From: Toxonevra muliebris
Lineage: Eukaryota; Arthropoda; Insecta; Diptera; Pallopteridae
Reading direction: 5' to 3'
Assembly (NCBI GenBank): GCA_963691655.1
Contig: OY829328.1
Span: 8,274,204-8,338,203, forward strand
Length of the DNA: 64,000 nucleotides
The notes beneath the pieces are model-generated. The model was given only the letters and a program-made list of their open reading frames with translations, was not told the origin of the DNA and searched no databases. Below, in pieces: positions 11,537-23,163 of this stretch. The position numbers and the translations under genes are program-made. Numbering within the stretch: position 1 is the stretch's first letter; each line of letters opens with the position of its first letter.

Positions 11537-13036
11537 CCGTATTCATTCCACGCAGTGACTTTGAGTCACTATTGAAATTAAAATCGCTATATATTTTTCA
11601 GATTTCTCTCATTATTTCACTGGAAGGACCTAATGTATTCTTTATTTTCGGGTTATCTTCTTCATAAAAATAGATTTTTCGTTTTATTTTGTTTTTCTTT
11701 ATTAGCCAAAAATCATCAAATAAACAGATAACTGCGTAAAGTCCCACGTAGGGACTCTGAGTCACTATATACATATATATATTTTAATAGGTACTGTACC
11801 ACAAATCAAACCCGGAATGATATTAGGGAACGATGTGTTTGAATATATTGATAGATGCAGTTGTAAAAAAACATGGCATTGTCGATTATGGAGTGTTTTA
11901 TGATACTTTATACGGCAATTTGCTGTTCCGTGCTTGTATGTCAAGACAAAGATTTACCGATTTATCGCGTTATTTGCCATTCGATGATAGAACCACGATA
12001 TCGGTACGTAGATCGCATCATAAATTTACTTCGATTGGAAATCTGTGGAACTTGATAAATGAAGACGGCTACACAAAAATGGTATGAACATTTGGTGTAC
12101 TTGCGATAGCGGCTACTATACTGTGGGATACTGTATGTACTGTATGGAAGGAAGGCAGCGCTAAGATTTAAATTTTGGTACAGCGTGTACTAGAACATCT
12201 CTGTGAGCCATATGAATGCCCAAAAAAAAAAAAAAAATAACTTTCGAAAAGTACATTACAAATTTAGAATTGTCAAAACAATTAACTTGTGCTAGTACGA
12301 TGCGAAAAATAAAAGGAGCATTTCAATTAATTTTCTTCCTAACAAGAATAGAGAAGTAGAGAGCAGCAATTTTGCAGTTAGTAAAACAGCAAGTTATGTG
12401 CCAAAGAAAAATAAACCTATTATACAAGGGGATTTTTTTTTTGTGGTACCCGATGTTAAATTGGAATAAATCGTCATCTGACAGCTCATGTAATAAACTT
12501 CAGTCGAGTACAATTTTTACCATAGATTATTTCACGCCAAAATAAAAAGCTGAAATTTTCAATTTTATTTTCCAAATCAGTTGTCTGTTACGTTTACGCA
12601 ACGTTTGCACAGAGCAAATATCGTGGGGATACTTTAAAAGTCAGGTTTATCCCAATATACTCTCTTAAGAGTCTCTTGAACAACGTAAGGCCAACCTACG
12701 TAATGAAATCGCCGAAATTTCTCGTGAAACACTTCGAAAAGTGAAAAATTTTGAAAAAAGGGCTGAAAGGGCGGAGAGGGAGAAAGGAAGAGCATTAAAG
12801 CAATTCTGTAAAATCTGCAATAAAAAGTTTTTGTTCCCCTACTTGCGTTCAAAAAAAAATACAGATTATAAATATATTTTTCCAAATTATATTAATCTTG
12901 TTTTTTATTTTTTTCATATTTTAAAAAATTTCAGAAAAAAGTTGAATGAAATGAGAATAGCTGAGTTAATTCTATATAGTGACTCTAAGTAACTACGTGG
13001 GAGTTTACGTTATAAAATAACGTGGGATGAATAGGG
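11537..13036 (+). mobile_element. piggyBac-like element, both ends and TTAA sites present
   Basis: TTAA occurs at 11533-11536 and 13037-13040. Just inside are inverted ends: left CCGTATTCATTCCACG, right (reverse complement) CCCTATTCATCCCACG. CCC/CCY starts and TTAA duplications are the hallmark of piggyBac. Subterminal repeats also match in inverted orientation: GGGACTCTGAGTCACTATA near 11753 and TATAGTGACTCTAAGTAAC near 12976, with a further GACTTTGAGTCAC near 11556. The element is exactly 1,500 bp between the TTAA sites and contains three blocks of decayed transposase on the plus strand. It is shorter than the 2-2.5 kb usual for autonomous copies and is non-functional. Confidence 0.85.
11833..12890 (+). 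pseudogene. piggyBac transposase remnants
   Basis: Three collinear blocks can be read. Block 1 (11833-12087) has LLFRACMSRQRFTDLSRYLP and FDDRTT, the usual N-terminal region of the DDE_Tnp_1_7 domain. Block 2 (about 12288-12420) reads LTCASTMRK, then in the next frame NFLPNKNREVESSNFAVSK and ASYVPKKNK, matching the typical TCVGT-LPNKNRE-SYVPKKNK region between catalytic residues. Block 3 (about 12670-12890) reads LEQRKANLRNEIAEIS and ALKQFCKICNKK, matching the C-terminal region and the start of the cysteine-rich domain. Frameshifts, stops and deletions separate them; the catalytic aspartates are not all preserved. It lies inside the 11537-13036 element, which confirms the assignment. Confidence 0.8.
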
Positions 13037-13040
13037 TTAA

Positions 13041-15804
13041 AAAAAAGAATATTTTGAAATTTTTATTATGTTTAATATAGACATACTAGGAGATAATGTG
13101 GACTGCGTGCATAGATACGATATAATGGGTAGAACTTCAATCCAACTGAATGCCACATACATACATATATACAGTTGTGTTCATTAAAATAGCAGCTGCA
13201 TTACGATCAGGCGAGAAATCTAGAAAATATTTTTTTTTTTACCGATATATAAGAACCTTCCTTCTGTTTTTAAATTTGTATAAAAATTGCAAAAAATCAA
13301 AAAATAAAAGTTTTTTTATCAAAAAATAAAAGTTTCCTTCAATCCAAAAATTATGCTGTTCATAAAAATTGCAGCGCTTGAAAAATAGTATCCTGATAAA
13401 AGTGAATTGGATCCTTTTCTGGAAAAATTGTTTACGTTTCTCCTTAATTATTATAATATTTAGTAGAAAAACTTTTATTTTGTATATCAGTGGCACAACG
13501 GCGGGTTTTTTAGGGTCAACTAAGCTTTTGCTTCTCTTTACAGCACATTGCCACTTTGCTGCCTACTCTCCAGTTATATTCTATTCTAAAATATTCAATT
13601 TCATTATGAGAGTCGTTTTTTTAAGATTACCCCAAGAGTTTTAAGTCGATTCCAGGTGTAGTGTAGTGATTGTTGCATGCTTCTCCAGGACATCGATTTT
13701 GGTGCAATGAAAAACTTATCACGAGTTAATTGAGAATCCAGAGAGAAAGTCAAGTTAACCTACTCGTCTTGCATTACATGTATTTTCTCATACAATTTGC
13801 GCCTAGATGTTTACACATCTAAAAGAAATTTGTAGAATTTATTTCACTCTTTCTTTGTATGGTAATGATTTCAATTGAAATTAAATTTTATTTACATTAG
13901 TTTAAAAAGTTTTACTAAATAGTTTTTATTTAAATGAATAAATTATATACTTTCTGGAAAATAGTTTGCGAAGAACTTCAAACTTTCTTTCATATTTACT
14001 TAAATTAAATTTAAAAAAGAAAATCCAGTTTTTGATTTTAAATCTTCTCTTGTAAATTGTATTTAGCTAAATACAAAACTTAATGAAAATTTGTGCACCC
14101 ATCAAATCGTACGACAAATCCAATTAACGCAGAAATTAATTTAACTACATCTGCATTATGTCAAAGCTATGTTAGCTTACTACTGAGCTGAGTGGGAAAA
14201 ACTTTGTTAATTACTGTAATGAAATAGCGTAAATGACTTAAAAGACTTATTGCGTTCCAGTTGTAACTTTCCGTTTTATTTTTCCAATTTTATTATATGT
14301 TTTAGTAAATAATGATGTTAAATGAATTAAAGTTTCTATGGTGTATGTGAGCATGCGAAAGTATTTATGCTTGAAATTGTTGCATACTTACCTGCTGTAA
14401 GTCCTGCATACATATATATCATATGTCTCATTACTGAAATGTAACGTTAATGTTTGAGGATTTTGTTACGTTTTTTTAGAAACAATTTTTTTTTTTTTTT
14501 AACAATTTTAAAAAGTTTTAATTACAAAAACTCTCACGCAAAAATTTGAAGCTTTTAAGTTTTAAGTACTTCCATATACACGTATTACGTAGGAGAATGC
14601 ATTAATTGCGTAGCTCCGTAATAACAAAAAAATTTTCATTAATTTGTGGGAAGTACTTAACTACTTATTGGTTGGTAAAGCAAAATGATTTATTATTTAC
14701 TATTTGGAAAAAGAATTCAAGTATTTAACTTTTGCAAATTCGCTAGCGAGTTTTAATTTAAACTTTCACATTCGTATGAGCTATAGTTCTATAAAAAATA
14801 CATTATGTTTTGTTAATAATTATAATTTTTATATAAGATTGTAGTAGAGTGCAACATATTTGAATTTCCTCGAAACTTGTTAAAATTGATTTGTGTTAAT
14901 TTAGCTTCATATAAATTTAGTTATTAGTTAAATATATTGCCAAGGAGTATGGAACAAAAAGTTTTTAGCCTAACATAAAAGAACAAATTTTTTTAGTTTT
15001 CAACATAATCTTCTTTTAACTTTATACATTTTTCTTTACTTTAAATCCTACTTATAATTAATTAATTAATTTTTTTAATTTATAAATTTTAAATATATTT
15101 AATTAGGGGTTAAATTATTATTAAAAATTTTATGGAGAAATTTTGTGAGTAATTACTAATTTTTTATTATTTAATTAATTTTTAATTTTAATAATATTAA
15201 TACTATAATATATTATTTATAAAATTAAGTATTAATATGTATTGTTAAAACTTTAAAAGCGTTTTTTTTTTTCGAAACAATGTTTTTTTGAGCGGCCCAG
15301 GGGTTTGAAGAAATTCTATAAAGCCGATTGGGCTGAAATTGAAATACATTATTTTACACGCCCATGGCTCTCGCATGTAGTAGAATTGTTCATTTTTAGT
15401 CATTATTTCCTATTTTTTACTCCGATTTTCAGCAAAAAATAAAAATATTTTTGAAAAGAAAAAAATTTAAAAGTCCGCCACTTGATTACTTTTAATAAAA
15501 ATGTTTGAATCTACTACCTGCCTGAATGACAAGTCTACAAAATAATAAATCTATTTAAATTTTTTAATTAGGATGAGTTCAAGTACCGTAATCACCCTGG
15601 CCAGCACCACTACTTTTTTTTTTTGGACGTAAAAAACCTTTAAAAAAAATCTGTACAGTTAAAGATTTCTATAAAAACATATTATACGCGCCATTTTTTT
15701 GACATTGACAGCTATTCTATCTCGAAGAGCGCCAAAAATACTATAAGAATTGATCTGTCAAATAATTTTCATAATTTTACAAAATTGTTTTACTATAGCT
15801 GAAA
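13041..15804. other. No gene recognised; Tc1-terminus-like motifs near 13.2-13.4 kb
   Basis: Very AT-rich. At 13168 ACAGTTGTGTTCATTAAAAT resembles the end of the Tc1-like element found at 57517, and TGTTCATAAAAATTGCAG at 13354 is a related sequence. No transposase lies between them. The rest (13.5-15.6 kb) shows no repeat or coding signal. Confidence 0.45.
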
Positions 15805-16845
15805 ATGTCGAATTTCGTGCCAACAAAACAGCATTTGCGGGAAGTTTTAATTTGCTTCTTCCATTTAAAGAAAAACGCAACTGAAGCACATCGTTTACTC
15901 ACTGAAGTTTACCCTGACTGTGCTATAGACGTTAGAATGTGTCAGGTGTGGTATGCCCGTTTCAAAAGTGGTGATTTTGATGTTGAAGACAGGGAACGTT
16001 CAGGCAGCCCGAAAAAGTTCGAAGATGAAGAATTGAAGGCATTACTCGAAGAAGATTCATGTCAAACGCAACAAAAACTTGCAGAATCTTTAGGAGTTGA
16101 TCAATCAACCATTTCTAAACGATTAAAAGCATTGGGAATGATTCAAAAGCAAGGAAATTGGGTGCCGTACTAATTGAAGCCGAGAGACGTCGAACTACGA
16201 TTTTTCACATGTGAACTGCTGATTGAACGACAGAAATGAAAGGGTTTTCTGCATCGTATTGTGACTGGCGATGAAAAGTGGATACGTTACGATAACCCAA
16301 GGCGTAAAAAATCATGGGGACCGCCCGGACATGCATCAACATCAACGGCAAAGCCGAACATCCATGGATCCAAGCTCATGCTGTGTATTTGGTGGGATAT
16401 GAAAGGTGTCGTGTATTATGAGCTGTTGAAACCGAATGAAACGATCACTGGCGACCGCTACTGACTACAGTTGATGTGCTTGAGCCGAGCATTAAAGGAT
16501 AAGAAGCCAGAATATGAGAATAGACACGACGAAGTTATTCTTCAGCACGACAATGCTCGGCCGCATGTTGCAAGGCAAGTAAAAACATACTTGAAAACGC
16601 TGAAATGGGAAGTGCTACCCCACCCGCCGTATTCTCCAGACATTGCTCCTTCTGATTACCACTGGTTCCGATCGATGACACATGGCCTGGCTGAACAGCA
16701 CTTCCGTTCTTTCGAAGAACTCCAAAAATGTGTCGATTCGTGGATAGTCTCAAAAGATGAGGAGTTCTTGCGACGCGGAATCCGTATGCTACCAGAAAGA
16801 TGGGAAAAGGTTGTGGCTAAGGATGGACAATACTTTAAAGAATAA
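15805..16845 (+). pseudogene. mariner transposase, full length with three stops
   Basis: A single frame of 347 codons runs from ATG to TAA with no frameshift. It has an N-terminal helix-turn-helix (VRMCQVWYARFKSGDFD, SQSTISKRLKALG-like), the catalytic Asp in VTGDEKW, the second in HDNARPH, and the third in APSDYH. Exactly 34 residues separate the last two, the DD34D signature of mariner. Length matches the family (about 345 residues). Three in-frame stops lie at 16171 (TAA), 16237 (TGA) and 16462 (TGA); the two TGAs sit where the family usually has arginine, consistent with CGA-to-TGA decay. Motif style resembles the mellifera/cecropia group. I could not identify clear terminal inverted repeats. 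Dead but young-looking. Confidence 0.9.
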
Positions 16846-17281
16846 ATTTATAATCACTTTTTCACAATAAATGTCCAAATTACGAAAAAAATACGAGTTT
16901 ATACATTCATACTCTCAATATAAAAAAATTGAAATGATTGTATTTTATTTTGTTATAATAAAAAATTCCGAAATAACCATTAAAATTAGGCCGGAACACC
17001 ATACTACATCCTTAAATCCTTTACAAAAACTTTGAATTGGCAAAGTAACATTTCAAGTTTGTCATAAAAAATTTATTTGCGAAAATGTCACTAATCGCGA
17101 GAAATATTCTTTTATCAAATAAAAATTATGTGTATTTCAAGATGTACTGCGAGAACTGTGATACTAACACAAATTCTGCAAAGACTCTACTCTCAATTAT
17201 TTTCCCACAAAGTATAATTAAAAAAAAAAAAGTAAATATTTGCATACAATACTTTAATTATTGCTCATTTATAGGTACATA
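16846..17281. other. mariner 3' flank, no gene
   Basis: AT-rich sequence after the transposase stop; the element end is not clearly visible. Confidence 0.4.
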
Positions 17282-17345
17282 GTTGAAATTTCAGCTTAAT
17301 TTCTCTTAATTCTTATAATTTTTCTAATACTTTTAAGTGTTGGCT
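17282..17345 (+). repeat. Partial direct duplicate of the following element's left part
   Basis: TTGAAATTTCAGCTTAATTT plus about 40 further bases at 17282-17330 recurs at 17391-17440, 109 bases away, with a few mismatches. One copy lies outside and one inside the TTAA-flanked element that begins at 17351. Confidence 0.7.
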
Positions 17346-17350
17346 TTTAA

Positions 17351-18113
17351 GGGGGAAGACCACTGTGACTGGTCAAATATTTTTTTTTGTTGAAATTTCA
17401 GCTTAATTTCACTTAATTCTTACCATTTTCCTAATAGATAGATAGATAGATAGTTCTTTTATTTGACATTTTCTTATATTAAAATACAATCTTTTAATGG
17501 CTTAACGAGAAGAACATACGACACTGACTAAAAAGTCGGCTGTCTGAAAAATCAATCTTTTATATTACACAGTTATTTACAAATTAAATTGTGAACTCGT
17601 TCACAATTAATTTCCTATAATTTAAAGCATCAGTGACGAACTCAACCAAGTTTTCCCACCCACGTGAGCCTACTCGATTCAATATATGAACCATTTCATT
17701 TATATTTAAGCTGCATTTCACGAAGTACCAGTACCGAATTATTTTTAATATTGGACATATTTTTAATACTTTTAATACTTTTTCAATCAGTCGCCATTTT
17801 GTGGAAAATATAAAAAAAAGCGCTACGCGCCACGAGAATTATATTCATATAGATTACAAAAAAGTAAAAAATTTTTTTTTCAGACAATCCGTTCTTGAAA
17901 AATCGACGCGATCATGGAGTGCAAAATTTTGTTCGGGCAACGCCCTTATCTTTAAAACTATTCAATATTTTTTAATAAAAGTTTATGGAAAATATTGTTG
18001 AACGTGCACTTAATAAAATTAATATAAAACAATCCCCATATTCCTTTATTTGACAGATCAAAAAAATTCCCAAAATTCACTCATTTTTCCAGCTGTCACA
18101 GTGGCTTTCCCCC
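17351..18113. mobile_element. TTAA-flanked non-autonomous element (piggyBac-type MITE?)
   Basis: The ends are inverted repeats: left GGGGGAAGACCACTGTGAC (17351-17369), right GTCACAGTGGCTTTCCCCC (18095-18113). Both are flanked by TTAA (17347-17350 and 18114-18117). The 763-bp interior is AT-rich, carries a TAGA microsatellite (17434-17453) and a GTGAACTCGTTCAC palindrome (about 17590-17603), and has no transposase. A TTAA duplication points to piggyBac or a related family; the G5 start is unusual. Confidence 0.7.
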
Positions 18114-18117
18114 TTAA

Positions 18118-19133
18118 ATACTTCACCAAAAAGCAACACCACGAAGCAATACGGTTCCATAGAGAAATTGCATTGTTTATGAAATACAATTTTTAATATT
18201 GGCCAACAATGCAAGAACGCTTACTCCTTTTACAGCATTTAATTACAATTTAAAATTGCTGCTAATGCAAGTGAAAATGTATAGAGTCAGGCACCCACAG
18301 CTGTAGTGAATATGTATGTAGGTAAATAACGTGTAATTTTGTGTAGTGTAGTGCAATGAAAATGTGGTTTCCTTTTGTTTAGTGAGATACTTAATTTAAA
18401 ATGCATCATGTTTCTGTATCATAGAGTTTTATTGTAATATCACCCAAAAACGTCTTTGAATTACAACTAAATAAACAACAGCAACTTCATACCCCGAAGC
18501 CGAAGGAACAAATGTTCGAAATGAACTACTTTCCCTGCTAGTTACCCCTCTAAAATCTCAATTATTTGTAATTACTCTTTGTAAAATATAATATGCGTTA
18601 GTTCACTCACTTGCTTGTGCTTTCGACAAGTTTATAAAGTTCCTCTTCTATCCTTTGTTACGGTTATATTAGTTAATGTTGCTATTGTTGCTGTTGCGTT
18701 GATTGTTGCTTTTGTAGTTGCTATTACTTTGAACTGATGTATGAGTATGTAAATTGTGTGTTAAATGTTTTCGCTTGCATTATTTATTGGCACGAAATTG
18801 TAATGTTTCAGCACTATCATTTTAATTATTTTAATGATGCAATTTCATCTAAATGTAGCATACATTATATAGTAAGTAGTTGTTTAATTGAATCAGCATA
18901 TTTACGTGCATACATTTAGACGTAGGTATATACATTTATTTAACGCAACAGCTAAATTATTCATAAGTATGTATAATAAATAGATTGTTTAACTAGGTAG
19001 ATGGAAAATCATGAATTCGCTACTTTGTGCTTGCGAGAAAAAAGATTTCAATTACACAGCCTGCGAGGCTAAGTCATTCAAAGGAATTCATTCGTTTTAG
19101 CCAACGAATACGCAAAACGCATGGTACAAGTAC
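18118..19133. other. No gene recognised
   Basis: AT-rich sequence including a GTTGCT-type run at 18675-18725. No coding or mobile-element signal. Confidence 0.5.
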
Positions 19134-20099
19134 CAGGTCCGGTATTCAATACTAGTAATTTTTCTAGTACTCTTAGTATTTCAATTTCAAATACTTACTT
19201 TAAAGTATTTTCTATACTCAGTATTTAAAGTAATTTTTTAAATACCCTCAACATTTCATTTCTAGTAATTTAAAGTACTTTCAGCTAACGGTTCTCAGTA
19301 TTTTTATTTCAAGTACTTCAAGTAATTTCGATTATTTTGAGTACTTTCAGAATTTCAAGATTTATGGTATTGGATATAGATAGAATTCGGAACTGTAAAC
19401 TATTGTACTATTCGGCAGTTTTAAAAAATTTATTACATTGAAAGATATTTGCAATCAAAATTTGATATTTGCAATAAAAAATGTTGGATTACTTTTTTTT
19501 TCTAAAAATGTCTCCTTCTTTTGAGCGAAATCGATGGAATAGTGGAATATATCAAAAATGTTTTTATTTTTTGTACTGTTTTATTTGAAAGTGCAGTGAA
19601 AAGAGAAAAATGTAAAAAACGCATGTCACTTTTTGGAGCATAAAAACGAAAATATTTATAATTAAGTAAACAATAATGCGTAAAGTATATTACATCATGT
19701 GACGAGTGCAGAAGAGACCCATTTTAGTTTTTTAAACTTTTTTTATTTGCCTCAGTAGTTTACACTACCGAAATAGCCGAAATTTAAAAAATATCCGAGA
19801 CTATACCTTATGAATTATGTAACAATGCTTAGCGGATCACTGATTCATGCAATTAAATTGTGCGAGCTCTATGATAGCTGGTGCATGTTATTGTTTTTGC
19901 TAATGTTTACTATCACTTTAAAAAGTGTTAGGGTGTAATATCGTAATGTCGCATTCTCGATAAATAATCTGACCAATTTTATCATGCGTTTTCACCGTGT
20001 AATACTTGAACACTCTAAAAATACTTGAAAGTACTTGATATACTTGAAAATACTTCAAAGTGCTTGAAATTTAAATACCGAGTACCGATACTTGTACTG
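19134..20099. mobile_element. Non-autonomous element with subterminal GTACTT arrays, copy 1
   Basis: The left part (19134-19365) begins CAGGTCCGGTATTCAATACT and consists of degenerate AGTATTT/AGTACTT units. The right part (about 20005-20099) is made of ATACTTGAAAGTACTTGA-type units and ends GATACTTGTACTG. AAGTACCAG is seen at the left end (19129-19136) and, inverted, at the right end. The middle 640 bp is unique AT-rich sequence. A second element with the same left start (GGTCCGGTATTC) and a similar layout is at 32417-33204. hAT elements often start with CAG and have subterminal repeats, but no 8-bp duplication is evident. Confidence 0.6.
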
Positions 20100-20194
20100 G
20101 TACTTAAATTTTTTCAAATGGCAGTACTCAAAGACTCAATACACTCAATATACTCAATCAAATACATTATTGTTACATCCTCTCTCTTCATTTC
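20100..20194 (+). repeat. Array remnant before the LINE
   Basis: Continues the degenerate ACTCAATA/GTACTCA units up to the LINE 5' boundary. The sequence GATACTTGTACTGGTACTT at 20087-20105 reappears at 22088-22106 after the LINE poly(A). Confidence 0.5.
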
Positions 20195-22075
20195 AGTATG
20201 CTTACCAATGTCGAAAATCATGTGAGACGGCCCTGCAAAATCTGGTAGGTCGGATTGAGCGGGCCCTCAACAGGAAAGAGTACACTATTGGTATTTTTGT
20301 TGATATTGAGGAAGCTTTTGACAACGCGACTTTTGACGGTATGTGCAATGCTGCAGGTCAGCATGGAGTGGATCCGGTTCTTGTTAACTAGATACGTTCA
20401 CATAGACTTATGATGGTTCAAGCTGATTGTGGTCAATCCGTGACTTGTGGCGTGAATAGGGGATGTCCCCAAGGGAGCGTACTCTCTCCATTGCTGTGGT
20501 GTCTGCTGATTGACTTTCTGCTTGTTTCCCCAAATGAGTCGGGTATCTACACACAGGCCTATGCCGATGACGTTGCCTGCTTAATCAATCGGTCGGGTAT
20601 GTTTGTAGAAAGTCACAAACTGCTCTGAATATGATTTACTCTTGGTGTTGCTCAAATGGGCTATCGGTTAACCCTCTTAAAACTGGTGTTATTCTTTTCA
20701 CCAGGAGAAGGAAAATTGATGATCTCGTTTTCCCAGTACTCAGATTAATCACTATTCAGCTATTCCAAGAAGAGGGCTAAAGGTATCCAAGGCGCTGGCA
20801 GCTTTTTGTCAATGCAGGGCTATTTTAGGCAAAACATGGAGTCTATCAGACCCATCATCACCTATGCATCCATAGTCTGATGGAGCAGACTTAATGTTGA
20901 CAACGTTAGGAAAGCTCTTGCCAGACTTCAAAGGACTGTGCCCATTTGTTGTACGGGAGCTTTTCCTACAACACCTGGCCCATGCTTAGATGCATTGCTC
21001 AACTTACCACCCTTGATATTTTTTCTAAAGGAGAGGCTGTGAAAGCCTTCTGTAAGCTTAAATGCAATGGGTATTGATATGACACTTGCTGGAATATTGG
21101 TGACATTATTGAAGATACTGAAATGGACCTAACAGTTCTATCAATTCCAACAATTCTAGTTTTAAAGCAGCGCTATACAATACAAATTCCAGAGGCCTAA
21201 ACTTGGTTTTTGCCGGGACCTGGGCCGGGAGTTGATTGTAAGCGTATTTTCAATGACGGCTCCAGAACAGAATTTGGTTCGGGTTCTGGGGTCTTCATTG
21301 AAAATGATGTAGTGCACCTTCACTTCTCTTTTGCGTTGTATAAATTTTTGCAAACATCAAGGCAATGGGGAGAAAGGAATATCTGTGTATTTATCTGTGC
21401 TTAAATCCTTGCTTAATCCTCTAACCACGTCTAAACTGGTTATGCATTGTAAATCCAGGCTTGATTTTGTTGGGAAACACAATAGTCTGCTGTTAATATG
21501 GGTTCATGGACACTCAGGAAATGAATCTGCCGACCTTCTGGGCAGAAAGGGTTCGTAAACTGGTTTCCTGGGCCCAGAACCTGTACTCTCTTTGTCGTCT
21601 ACAGCCATCAAGACCACCATTAATGAGTGGGTCGACTTGACCCACAATCGTAAATGGGAGGAACTGAGGAGCTTTAGACAGACAAAGACCATGTTACCTG
21701 TTATCTCGAAGCGTCTAACAGACTTTCTGTTATCACTTAACAGAAAGAGCTGTTGGTAGCTGGTGGGATTATATACAGGTCATTTCTCTTGGGCGAAACA
21801 TATGCATATGATTGGCCTAGGAGCTAGTATCTTCTGTGTTTCCTGTGCCATTTTCTTAGTGTCTGTCAGATTAGAGTAAGCATATTTGGCGCTGGAGACA
21901 AACATCTGAGCTCTTTAACACCGCAGGATCTGATAGTATTTCTTAATAAATCTGGTTGATTTAAAGAATAGCAAAAAGAAACACAGGATATAGTATAATG
22001 AACGTAAAACATGTCTGAGTGCTGTATTCTTGAATACTTCTTTTGCTGTTCCAACAAAAAAAAAAAAAAAAAACT
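20195..22075 (+). pseudogene. LINE relic with reverse transcriptase and RNase H
   Basis: 5'-truncated non-LTR element. RT blocks: SCETALQNLVGRIERALNRK, FVDIEEAFDNATFDGM, GCPQGSVLSPLLW and the catalytic AYADDVACL box (near 20565). A stop lies at 20389 within this region, and the frame breaks again near 20626. The thumb is decayed. An RNase H domain follows: a DGSRTEFGSGSGVFIE block near 21257 and LLLIWVHGHSGNESADLLG near 21490. A tail (TTINEWVDLTHNRKWEEL near 21625, then LVGLYTGHFSWAKHMHMIGL) matches the zinc-knuckle region of I/LOA-type LINEs. The copy ends in an 18-20 nt poly(A) near 22056-22075, which fixes the orientation and 3' end. Many stops and frameshifts; inactive. Confidence 0.85.
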
Positions 22076-22935
22076 CAAATACAAACACTGATACTTGTAC
22101 TGGTACTTGAAAATACTCAAGTTCTTTACAGCTCTGCTCTGAGCCACCACGAAAAAAATCAGAGACTCTAGGCAACCACAACTATGGTGGTCAGCAGTCT
22201 TAGTACCCTCCATTAGAATCAAATATTTAAATATATTCGATTATAAACTATTGTTCACTGACTATATAGATGTCAGAATAGCGAAAGCTTTAAAAAGTCG
22301 AAGTATGTTGGACTTGGAGGCTAAAATCCAAAATATATCACTGGGTATATCTTCGTATTGTTAAAACATATCTGATATATGATGCTATGGCAAATGCCCA
22401 ACCGAACCGTTTACCAAATGAATAGTATAGTGATGCGAATACTGAATCTCCAGAGATGGCAAATATGTTGGCTAGAAAAAGGTATTTACTGACCCGCGGT
22501 ATGCCATTGGGTGCTGCTCTTTTTTCATTAAATATAAAATGGAGTTGGTTGTTTCAGTTATACAACATCGACCTTTGGCGGGTAATGGATTCCAGCCAAC
22601 AGTTTAAAGTGTTTATTGGCTCTTCCAGAAAATATAGATTTAAGTATCTGTTATCTGGTAAAGGAGTGACTTGAAATCAGATTCATTGTAGGACTTGCTA
22701 CAGACTCGCTAAGCTAAGCTATTGGTGTTTTTCGATTTATAGGTTCGTTGGATTCAGATGCCTTTCGGGTGATCAAGCTTATACTAATTGAGGTCGAAGT
22801 AATGTCGCAGCATAAGTTATTTAGGAATGCAGGTGCTACTAGCTTGGTTAGAATGCTGATCTTGTTTTTAACCTGTAGAAGTGGTGAATCATTTCTTCTA
22901 GATATTGTACTATAATTTCTTATTTTTCTTATTTT
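22076..22935. other. No gene recognised; array scrap at its left edge
   Basis: 22080-22120 repeats the GTACTTG array. The frame at 22456-22674 could not be matched to any family and is probably chance. Confidence 0.45.
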
Positions 22936-23163
22936 GTGAGTTATATTTATACACGAATGAAAGGGACCTACAGTTTTGTGACAAATACGAGCGGCGAATT
23001 GAAAAGCTTTTCATATGCAATTTCTTACTCTTGGACGTTTGCCATTGTCAGCTAAGAGATGGTGCCGTGAAGAAAAATTGATTGTTTCTATTTTTAATTT
23101 TTGACCGTACCGAGCACCGAACCCGAGGTAGCAGTTCAGCTTACTAACCAATACGCCACAGTG
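22936..23163 (-). mobile_element. tRNA-derived SINE, family 2, copy A
   Basis: On the minus strand the head begins CACTGTGGCGTATTGGTTAG, where TGGCGTATTGG fits an A box. About 33 nt later comes GGTTCGGTGC, a B-box match. The body and tail (about 23090 down to 22940) are homologous along the whole length to 41178-41397, e.g. the shared block GAATGAAAG(G/A)GACCTACAGT. Two copies with the same pol III head and body support a SINE. Confidence 0.65.

Noticed and set aside
21866..22222. Minus-strand frames over the LINE tail
   Set aside because: They are shadows of the plus-strand LINE and its poly(A).
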